Part shown: positions 5,566-11,179 of the stretch, one piece after another | Layout of the letters: each line of letters opens with the position of its first letter | How positions within the stretch are numbered: the stretch's first letter is position 1 | From: Thermoproteota archaeon | GTDB lineage: Archaea > Thermoproteota > Thermoprotei_A > Sulfolobales > Desulfurococcaceae | Assembly (NCBI GenBank): GCA_013154205.1 | Contig: JAADCY010000056.1 | Location: 1 to 11,179 of the forward strand | Length of the DNA stretch: 11,179 nucleotides | Direction of reading: 5' to 3' | Notes under the pieces: generated by a model | Told to the model about the DNA's origin: nothing | Seen by the model: the letters and a program-made list of their open reading frames with translations, nothing else | The model's database searches: none | Position numbers and translations under genes: made by a program

Positions 5566-7127
5566 AATAGGATATCATAGTATGTCATCATATCACCAAC
5601 TATTCTTCTTAAGAACCTGTGTAACGGATATGCCGTGAATAATGAGATCACCGCACCAATAGCTAGGGCTTCCACAGAAATGCTGTGAAGATAGAATGCT
5701 AGTCCAGATATCGACATGAATATAATTATAATAACTATTTCAAGCATTACGGCGGTGAATCCTTCAACAGTGTATATTCCGGCAGGAGTCTCCCTGATCA
5801 CTTGTTTCTTACTAGCCATATAAGATAATATCATGAGCTGTATAGCGCCAGCAATAACACCGCCGGGCACGTAGAACGCCGTGATAATAATCATTGATGG
5901 ATCGTGGAAGTAAGCGGATAAACCGGCGAGCATGACTAGGCCTGCCCCGACACAGTATGTGGCGAGCCTAGAGATCAGTGCGGCGGCGACGGGGGCCATG
6001 TCTATCGCATATACTCTGTAGAGCCAGTAACACCTTAGATCCCATGCAATTACTTGTGCGCTTAAAGAGTAGAGCGCCATGCCAGTCATCATTGGTATGA
6101 AGAACTCTATAAAGTACGCATTAATCTGCGAGGCTACACCGAAGTATGCGCTAGCTGCTAAGCCGGCAATAATGGATACAGCCATTATAATGATTAAGCC
6201 CCCGAGGTGTTTGGGATTAAAGATTCTCCCAGTGAATAAGTAGGAATATAGGATCTCCGATGGACTGCCGAACTTGATCTTGGCTTTCCCGCCCTCGAAG
6301 ATTTTCCCTCTATAGAAACTCTTAGGGCTGAGATCCTCGATCCCGATCCTCCTCGCCAGGAATGACGCTATAAGGGCTAGACCAATTATTTCCGAATAAC
6401 CTATAATTAATGATAGTGTTGCCTGAGATACTTCTATGCTTGTTGCTAGAGGCGCCACCAAAGCATATGCTATCGGCATATAGGGTAAGGCCAGTATAGG
6501 TGAGTAACCATGTATCACTAGCGAGTGAACGACACTAGCCACGAGGATTCCAATAAATAATACAATGAATAATCGCTTTCTACCCGTCTTCCTCCTGACG
6601 AGTGTGAATAGGGTATCAATAATTATGACCGCGCTCAGTATAATCAGGCTTCCAAACATGAATAGTATTGCTCTAAGAGGATCATTAGTCATGAATAGCC
6701 CGAATAAAGCTAGGCCCAGGAAAGCAGGCAGTAATAGTATCGGGCCTGAAATAGTCTCAAGAATATTTGCCAGCATGTATTCCTCCAAATCAACGGGCTG
6801 GCTCAAAACAGTCTCATATATCTCCTCAGGAATATAGATCGGCTTACCTCTAAACAATACGTAAATCGTATAAGCAATGAGTATGGCCGAGATAATCAAC
6901 GAAATTGTTACATGGTTTAACCCCAAGCTATGGAGAAAAGGCTCCATAGACACTAGCAAAGACGGTGAACTATAAAGGTTCTGCGTGTACTCTACAGCAT
7001 TAATAATGAAAATAGCCGTTACGAGAACTATCATTGCCTGGCCGGAACGCCTCTTAAGCAATGGATTGATAGTCCTGTTCTTCGCGAGATACCAGAAGAG
7101 AGTAAGAATTACTCTAGGACGAAGCAA
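5562..7127 (-). CDS. ABC exporter permease (ABC-2 type), about 12 membrane segments
   Basis: A 521-residue integral membrane protein that would form the transport channel for the ATPase encoded just upstream. Hydrophobic segments lie near residues 31-48, 73-92, 124-146, 150-172, 183-205, 208-230, 236-258, 303-330, 336-357, 375-398, 405-430, 455-475 and 480-500, so 12 or 13 helices. A cytoplasmic loop near 260-300 (IGIEDLSPKSFYRGKIFEGG) separates two halves. This resembles the long ABC-2 permeases in which two six-helix units are fused. The substrate cannot be read from sequence. I place the start at TTG 7127, six bases after the ATPase stop. The two reading frames are in phase, with TGA followed by only two codons. 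The next internal Met (residue 31) would remove the basic N-terminus and is less likely. The stop TAG overlaps that of the convergent gene. Confidence 0.8.
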   Translation of the reverse strand: MLRPRVILTLFWYLAKNRTINPLLKRRSGQAMIVLVTAIFIINAVEYTQNLYSSPSLLVSMEPFLHSLGLNHVTISLIISAILIAYTIYVLFRGKPIYIPEEIYETVLSQPVDLEEYMLANILETISGPILLLPAFLGLALFGLFMTNDPLRAILFMFGSLIILSAVIIIDTLFTLVRRKTGRKRLFIVLFIGILVASVVHSLVIHGYSPILALPYMPIAYALVAPLATSIEVSQATLSLIIGYSEIIGLALIASFLARRIGIEDLSPKSFYRGKIFEGGKAKIKFGSPSEILYSYLFTGRIFNPKHLGGLIIIMAVSIIAGLAASAYFGVASQINAYFIEFFIPMMTGMALYSLSAQVIAWDLRCYWLYRVYAIDMAPVAAALISRLATYCVGAGLVMLAGLSAYFHDPSMIIITAFYVPGGVIAGAIQLMILSYMASKKQVIRETPAGIYTVEGFTAVMLEIVIIIIFMSISGLAFYLHSISVEALAIGAVISLFTAYPLHRFLRRIVGDMMTYYDILF

Positions 7128-7133
7128 TACTTT

Positions 7134-7871
7134 TCAGCCCCGCACTATCTCGAGAAACACTTTCTCCAAGCTCTCCTCTCTACCAGCCATCTTCTTTATC
7201 TCATCAATTCTTCCCTCCGCAACCAGCTTTCCCTTACTGATAATGCCTACCCTGGTACAGAATTTCTCAACCATGTCCAGTAAATGGCTACTAATAAGCG
7301 CCGTTACACCTTCTTTCTCGACTAGATCGCTAACTGTTTGTTTGAAGAAATACTGTGCCTCAGGATCCATCCCAGCCATAGGCTCATCCATAACCAGTAG
7401 TCTTGGTTTCACTATTAATGCGGCCGTTACTAGGACTTTCTGGATCATACCCCTTGATAACTCGATCAATAACTTGTTCTTCTTATCGGTGAGGTTGAAT
7501 CCTTCAAGCAGATAATCAACGTGGTCTTTTACGTTCTCCCACTTCATGCTCCGTAGACCTACGACGAATTTCAAGAACTCTGTTACTGTGAGGTTCTTGA
7601 AGACCAGAGGGTTCTCCGGAACATAGGATATGTTCTTAAGGGCTTCAACCCTATCTTTGACAGGGCTTTTACCACATATTCTCACTACTCCATGGTCAGG
7701 CTTTAAGAGGCCTGCAATGATCTTTAGAGTTGTTGTTTTGCCTGCGCCGTTCGGCCCGATTAAACCATATATCTCGCCAGGCTTGACACGGATCGTTAGG
7801 CCATTGAGAGCTTTTACTCCGCCGGGATATGTCTTCCTTAGATCTATTAGTTCAAGTACATAATTCTCCAA
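7134..7871 (-). CDS. ABC transporter ATP-binding protein (ABC-2 exporter family)
   Basis: A 245-residue cytoplasmic ATPase that would drive the permease encoded next. All the motifs are present: Walker A GPNGAGKT (39-46), an E instead of Q at the Q-loop (YVPEN, about 83-87) as is usual in the CcmA/NatA group, signature LSRGMIQK (138-145), Walker B LLVMDEP (158-164), D-loop AGMD and the switch histidine SSH (194-196). The tail SLEKVFLEIV is the typical 'sLEevFl' end of this family. The start is TTG 7871, with GGCGAT (7877-7882) five bases upstream and a TATA-like box about 30 bases upstream. With the permease six bases downstream, the pair forms a two-gene operon. Likely substrates of this family include drugs, lipids and peptides, and nothing here narrows that. 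Confidence 0.92.
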   Translation of the reverse strand: MENYVLELIDLRKTYPGGVKALNGLTIRVKPGEIYGLIGPNGAGKTTTLKIIAGLLKPDHGVVRICGKSPVKDRVEALKNISYVPENPLVFKNLTVTEFLKFVVGLRSMKWENVKDHVDYLLEGFNLTDKKNKLLIELSRGMIQKVLVTAALIVKPRLLVMDEPMAGMDPEAQYFFKQTVSDLVEKEGVTALISSHLLDMVEKFCTRVGIISKGKLVAEGRIDEIKKMAGREESLEKVFLEIVRG

Positions 7872-7899
7872 TGTTTATCGCCATCATTAATTATTCCTG

Positions 7900-7914
7900 T
7901 TTTAAATACTTATT
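7900..7914 (-). promoter_or_regulatory. TATA box of the ABC exporter operon
   Basis: On the minus strand AATAAGTATTTAAAA is an archaeal BRE/TATA-like sequence about 33 bases ahead of TTG 7871, giving a leader of roughly 10 bases. Confidence 0.5.
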
Positions 7915-8036
7915 AACAAATAAAGCTCTTTAGATTAAATTCTTCAACACTACTTCCTGTATTCAATACTTGTTCATCCTTGTTTTCTCCGCCGCGTATA
8001 TCTGAACACGTTTTACTTTAACCTGTTTCGATTGAA

Positions 8037-8054
8037 AAATACATAAATAAATCT
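8037..8054 (+). promoter_or_regulatory. TATA box of the secreted beta-rich protein gene
   Basis: AAATACATAAATAAATC is a TATA-like, purine-led element about 45 bases before the GTG start at 8093, leaving a leader of about 20 bases with GGAG (8082-8085). With the exporter's TATA box at 7900-7914 it makes 7872-8092 a divergent promoter region. In the roughly 120 bases between the two boxes I see no hairpin, RNA gene or convincing reading frame. Confidence 0.45.
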
Positions 8055-8092
8055 TATGATAATACAAAATCCATCCAACATGGAGAGTGCAT

Positions 8093-9175
8093 GTGAGGAA
8101 GATGGTGGAGGCAAGGTATCTCGCAGCCCTCTTCTTGCTATCCCTAGTAGTCCTTACCATGGCGGCGACGACTTATTCCACCCTACCAATTAGGACTAAG
8201 GTAGTACCGAGCCTGGTCAAGGATCCTGTGACGCTAGTTCTCCCACCGCTCGTGAAAGGCGTATATACATATAACGCGTATGGTGCCGACGTCATCGTTA
8301 CAGGGTCTACGGTGTTTACAAGCGACAGTGTGAACACGGCTAGAGGAATATTCATCTACAATGCCTCAACAGTCTATCTGAAAGACGTCAACATCATTGT
8401 CGACGAGATACATACTGGGTACAAGGCGGGTGACTGCTACATTTTCTCGGTGTCTGCGAAAAAGGTCAGTGGAGACAATGTAAACATAGTGTATAGAGGA
8501 GGACTATACTCGCTCCTCGGTAGCTATAACCAATACCTAAGGATAGTGGGGCTAAACATTTACACCGAGTATCCCGGCGAGATCAAGAATGTGAACATTG
8601 TACTACGGCCCAAAGAAGTTTATTCAGATACGCTCTACAGTTCGAGTGACTGGGTAGAACTAACGTTCATAGGTCTACGTATCAGCCTAACATCAGATGC
8701 ATTCGCTAGCACACCGTACAAGATAGACCATATGAAGATATCCATCGGTTACAGTCTAGTAAATGTAACTAGAGGACTAGATATTCCATGGGTCTATGGA
8801 ATAATGGCGTGGTCAACGATCCCGTTCTCTGGCACACCGTACCAGTATCCGGGAATCTTGGATATAGGTAGCCTAGACCTATCAGTGCCTTGTATTAATA
8901 CTGGTAGATTCTCCATGATAGTCTATAACGGTATTTATGCCTCTAACATCCTCACAAGAATAGGGCAATTATATCTGCACAATGTACACCTAGTAGTCGC
9001 CAAGCATAATACCAGGTTATCCTTCAAGCTTGCACTAATAAATGTACTAGAGTATCCATACGGTACAACGTATACTAGCGGGTACAGGATTGGCAGGCTC
9101 ATTCTCGACGACATAAGCACTTCCGGCAACAATATCGGGGGATTAAACATTATAGGTGTGGACAAAGCAATATGA
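8093..9175 (+). CDS. Secreted or surface beta-rich protein, N-terminal part before an in-frame TGA
   Basis: I do not recognise the family. It opens with a signal peptide: basic start (MRKMVEAR), hydrophobic core YLAALFLLSLVVLTM, then small residues AATT. The remaining 330 residues are rich in Ser, Thr, Tyr, Asn, Ile and Val with a regular alternation typical of stacked beta strands. Repeated phrases include VNIIV, VNIVY and VNIVL (about residues 99-103, 130-134, 167-171) and IGSLDL, IGQLYL and IGRLIL (about 258-263, 290-295, 333-338). A solenoid or beta-helix surface protein is my inference; no catalytic motif is seen. The start chosen is GTG 8093, seven bases after GGAG; GTG 8087 and ATG 8102 are alternatives. 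The frame ends at TGA 9173-9175, but in-frame coding continues, so the protein is probably cut short relative to its ancestor. Confidence 0.65.
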   Translation: MRKMVEARYLAALFLLSLVVLTMAATTYSTLPIRTKVVPSLVKDPVTLVLPPLVKGVYTYNAYGADVIVTGSTVFTSDSVNTARGIFIYNASTVYLKDVNIIVDEIHTGYKAGDCYIFSVSAKKVSGDNVNIVYRGGLYSLLGSYNQYLRIVGLNIYTEYPGEIKNVNIVLRPKEVYSDTLYSSSDWVELTFIGLRISLTSDAFASTPYKIDHMKISIGYSLVNVTRGLDIPWVYGIMAWSTIPFSGTPYQYPGILDIGSLDLSVPCINTGRFSMIVYNGIYASNILTRIGQLYLHNVHLVVAKHNTRLSFKLALINVLEYPYGTTYTSGYRIGRLILDDISTSGNNIGGLNIIGVDKAI

Positions 9176-9799
9176 GAGTTCAGATACGGCTCGATCATTA
9201 CTAGGAACATAGATGTCGCACCATCTAATCCTGACACTAGTGGCTTGATCCCTATTTATCCATTAACGAAGATGATCGAGGCACCATATAACCAAAATAC
9301 CAAGTCTCAAGTGGATGAATTAACATTTAACATATCGTCGTTAAAGTATCCTAACATGCCCGCCTACACGGAGACATACCAGGATAAGATCAACGGGGGG
9401 AGTATGGGTGTCAAGAAGATTATGGTGAGATACATCATGATAATCAAGTCGTCAGCGATACTGAAATACTATGATAGCCATAGCAGCCTCGAAACACTCG
9501 TCTTGAAGCCCGGTACGACAATGGTTTTAAGAGCAGAGATAAACTATCATACGCCCAGCAAGTACCAGGTAATGCTTGTATCCGGCAATATGATGGCTTT
9601 CGCACTATCTGACCCGTTGAAGCATAAGACTATAACGATACAGGTCGGTGGGAGAACGATAAAGACCTATGCTGCGGCGTTTTCAATGATAAACGGTATC
9701 GTGCTAGGCAGAGGATTCATCTTTCTCAGCAGCGGTAGAACATTAATGGTGAGACCAATATTCGGCGCAATATTGGGTGTATCATCCAATAGGCTCTAG
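9176..9799 (+). pseudogene. In-frame C-terminal continuation of the secreted protein, behind the TGA
   Basis: Directly after TGA 9173-9175 the same frame is open for 207 codons to TAG 9797-9799, beginning EFRYGSIITRNIDVAPSNP. The composition and strand pattern (GSIITRNIDVAP, LTFNISSLKYP, TITIQVGGRTIKTY) match the part upstream, so both pieces belong to one gene of about 568 codons (8093-9799). The end region includes LVLKPGTTMVLRAEINY and a hydrophobic tail (FGAILGVSSNRL) without a clear membrane anchor. Independent expression is doubtful: the first possible start is TTG 9245 with no ribosome binding site, and it would skip 23 coding-like codons. Options are a recent nonsense mutation, a base error, or stop readthrough. 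Confidence 0.55.
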
Positions 9800-9805
9800 T
9801 TTTTT
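9800..9805 (+). terminator. T6 tract after the secreted-protein gene
   Basis: Six Ts follow directly on the TAG stop at 9797-9799. Archaeal RNA polymerase terminates at such U-tracts without a hairpin. If it works, the large hairpin at 9817-9883 would be reached only by readthrough or by its own promoter. Confidence 0.4.
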
Positions 9806-9816
9806 AACGAGTCAGG

Positions 9817-9883
9817 GGCAGTGGGACGATATAATGGTTACGTGGCCAGGCATGGCTGTGTAGCCCTTATATCGCCCACTGCC
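9817..9883 (+). repeat. Large 67-base hairpin of about 30 bp, possible structured RNA
   Basis: The arms 9817-9834 and 9867-9883 pair over 17 bp with one bulged A (9826). After a single mismatch (9835/9866) the stem continues for 13 more pairs (9836-9848 with 9853-9865) closing a 4-base loop GGCA (9849-9852). Four pairs are G-U (9838/9863, 9842/9859, 9843/9858, 9844/9857) and would be A-C mismatches in minus-strand RNA, so the fold favours a plus-strand transcript. It sits between convergent genes. It could be an independent small RNA, a 3'-UTR element, a bidirectional transcription barrier, or the remnant of a small inverted-repeat mobile element. No known RNA family is recognised, and it lacks tRNA features. 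Confidence 0.7.
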
Positions 9884-9902
9884 TAGAAGACATGTTCTTC
9901 TA
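9884..9902 (-). terminator. 7-bp hairpin containing the elp3 stop codon
   Basis: TAGAAGA (9884-9890) and TCTTCTA (9896-9902) form a perfect 7-bp stem with a 5-base loop. The elp3 TAG stop (9900-9902) lies in one arm, and the structure abuts the larger hairpin at 9883. It is symmetrical, so it could act on either strand, as a 3'-end signal or RNA-protection structure for elp3. Confidence 0.4.
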
Positions 9903-11179
9903 CCGGATTATCTTGTGCATGTATGGGCTCCATATGGGCCTGTAATAGCCTAGTTTTTCATAGTATTTTCTGACACCTATCCCGCTTATGACCAGTATTT
10001 TCCTCGCATCGAATTCTTCGACAGCTATTCTTTCTGCTTCAGCCATGAGTCTACGGCCTATTCCGCGGTGCTGTATATCACCCTTCATACCTATAGGTGT
10101 CTCCGGCCCGTAGACGTGGAGCTCTCTTATGATCGCTGTCCTTGAACCTATCTCGGGCCTATGGGCTTTCTCGCTGGGGATTCTTAGTCTGAGTATTCCT
10201 AGTACTATGTCTTGCCTGGTATCCTTCATCTCTAGGAAAACCTCTATTCCGCCGCCTGCCTCATATGTTATCCTAGTTATACGGGTGTATCTTGGATCGG
10301 GTCTTTTACCGTATTTGTACAGCTGTAGGCCCGCCTCGCGATACCTTATCTCTCTTATCCTTATCCCTTTCTCCAAGCAACGCTTCTCTACGAGCTCTCT
10401 TAGATTAGCTTTCTTCGTACCAGCGACCACTTCGTCCGCTGGTATATCCCTCCTTATCCTCATAACTCTCACATACTCTGGTATGTACCTGTACATCTCC
10501 GAGACTATCTCAACAACCTCATCATCCGTGTAAGGCCTGTACTCCCCTCTCCTCCACATCTCGTAAAGCTCAGTTCCGGGAACGACCTCGGTCGGATAGA
10601 TCTTAAGCATGTCCGGCCTATACTCCGGGTTCTCGAAGATCTCTCTCATCATCTCTATATCCCTGTCAGGATCGCTCCCGGGAAGACCCAGCATGATATG
10701 GTAGACTATCTTAAACCCCGCATCCCTAAGTATCTGGGTCGAGAGCCTCGTCGTCCTGCTCATATGTCCCCGCCTGATCTTCTCAAGGATATCATCATAT
10801 ATCGTCTGGACGCCAAGCTCTACACGTGTAGCTCCGAGATAGAGTAGTCTGTCGGCGTGATCCCATAATCCATAGTCCGGCCTTGTCTCAATAGTTAGGC
10901 CTACACAACGCTTAGCAGCTGTCTCGTTGCGGAGCTGAGCGTTCAGAAGACCCCACTCCCTAGGAGGCTCGGGATCGGGATACCTGTTCATCGCCTCGAG
11001 AGCCATCGCGATAAACCATTCCTGGTAGCGCGGCGGCAGTGCAAGGAATGTGCCGCCCATAACTATTAATTCGATCTTCTGCGCTGTATGCCCGAACATC
11101 TCGTACTGGCGGAGACGCCACCAGACCTGCCTATAAGGGTGGAAGCCGAACCTCCTAGCCCTTCTCAGTGCTGGCTCGT
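9900..11179 (-). CDS. elp3: Elp3-like tRNA U34 carboxymethyltransferase, N-terminus beyond the window
   Basis: The frame stays open to the window edge (visible EPALRRARRFGFHPYRQVWWR...), so the first roughly 100 residues, including the iron-sulfur cysteine motif, are missing and 425 are visible. Archaeal Elp3 uses a radical-SAM domain plus an acetyl-CoA domain to modify the wobble uridine of tRNAs (cm5U path). Seen here are IELIVMGGTFLALP (the 'MGGTFpalp' strand), the LTIETRPD motif, RVELGVQT, the radical-SAM core strand IMLGLPGSDPDRD, KIYPTEVVPGTELYEMW, and a C-terminal GNAT domain with the acetyl-CoA loop QHRGIGRRLM and the end VRKYYEKLGYY. These match Elp3 throughout. Intact domain order, no frameshift. 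The gene converges on the secreted-protein gene, with two hairpins between. Confidence 0.95.
   Translation of the reverse strand, partial: EPALRRARRFGFHPYRQVWWRLRQYEMFGHTAQKIELIVMGGTFLALPPRYQEWFIAMALEAMNRYPDPEPPREWGLLNAQLRNETAAKRCVGLTIETRPDYGLWDHADRLLYLGATRVELGVQTIYDDILEKIRRGHMSRTTRLSTQILRDAGFKIVYHIMLGLPGSDPDRDIEMMREIFENPEYRPDMLKIYPTEVVPGTELYEMWRRGEYRPYTDDEVVEIVSEMYRYIPEYVRVMRIRRDIPADEVVAGTKKANLRELVEKRCLEKGIRIREIRYREAGLQLYKYGKRPDPRYTRITRITYEAGGGIEVFLEMKDTRQDIVLGILRLRIPSEKAHRPEIGSRTAIIRELHVYGPETPIGMKGDIQHRGIGRRLMAEAERIAVEEFDARKILVISGIGVRKYYEKLGYYRPIWSPYMHKIIR

Noticed and set aside
6985..7515. Plus-strand open frame of 176 codons opposite the ABC operon
   Set aside because: Antisense to both exporter genes, which carry full diagnostic motifs; its Ser/Ile/Phe-rich sequence is a frame shadow.
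7963..8160. Minus-strand 65-codon open frame in the divergent promoter region
   Set aside because: Overlaps the signal-peptide region of the secreted protein and the promoter; no ribosome binding site and no protein-like pattern.
9173..9175. TGA read as selenocysteine
   Set aside because: Selenocysteine use in archaea is known from methanogens and a few relatives, not Crenarchaea, and no redox motif surrounds the codon. A nonsense change or base error is simpler.
8935..9237. Minus-strand 100-codon open frame opposite the secreted protein
   Set aside because: Antisense to a frame with signal peptide and strand repeats; looks like a shadow.
9817..9883. tRNA gene at the large hairpin
   Set aside because: It folds as one long stem, with no T-arm GTTCRA sequence, no anticodon arm and no cloverleaf.
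10129..10533. Plus-strand 134-codon open frame opposite elp3
   Set aside because: Lies inside the conserved elp3 coding region; Ser/Leu/Ile-rich shadow translation.

Overview
The window looks like a chromosomal segment of a hyperthermophilic crenarchaeon, probably from Desulfurococcales. The evidence is a two-piece archaeal lipoate ligase, a pair of radical-SAM proteins of the archaeal lipoyl-synthase type, an archaeal Elp3, archaeal-looking TATA boxes 25-45 bases ahead of several starts, GGTGAT-type ribosome binding sites, and many inferred TTG and GTG starts. Base composition is near balanced in genes and AT-rich between them. I cannot name the genus. I see no tRNA, rRNA, CRISPR array or transposase.

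Left part (136-3128): a divergent lipoate-assembly locus. On the minus strand, the catalytic domain of lipoate/octanoate-protein ligase (lplA) overlaps the separate C-terminal domain gene (lplB) by an ATGA. On the plus strand, leaving from the same AT-rich promoter region, are two adjacent radical-SAM genes. Each encodes exactly six cysteines, three in the CX3CX2C motif and three elsewhere. This fits the two-protein lipoyl synthase LipS1/LipS2, whose subunits each carry two [4Fe-4S] clusters. The four genes together would attach octanoate to a carrier protein and insert both sulfurs, so the locus looks like a self-contained lipoylation module. No lipoyl-carrier protein is encoded in the window.

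Middle (3190-5565, plus strand): an ornithine cyclodeaminase/mu-crystallin family dehydrogenase, a perfect 10-bp palindrome behind it, a small AT-rich lysine-rich gene of unknown function, and a P-loop protein resembling the HPr-kinase C-terminal domain. The last gene ends in a 4-base CTAG shared with the stop codon of the convergent gene.

Right-middle (5562-7871, minus strand): an ABC exporter of the ABC-2 kind, ATPase first and then a roughly 12-TM permease. The two reading frames are in phase, separated by one TGA and two codons. Divergent from it (8093-9799, plus) is a secreted or surface beta-rich protein whose frame is interrupted by a single in-frame TGA at 9173. The frame then stays open for another 208 codons, so it is either a very young pseudogene, a base error, or a recoded stop.

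Right end: between that gene and the convergent elp3 (9900 to the window edge, minus strand, 5' end missing) lies a striking 67-base hairpin of about 30 base pairs with a 4-base loop. It is followed directly by a second 7-bp hairpin that contains the elp3 stop codon. The four G-U wobbles of the long hairpin pair only in plus-strand RNA.
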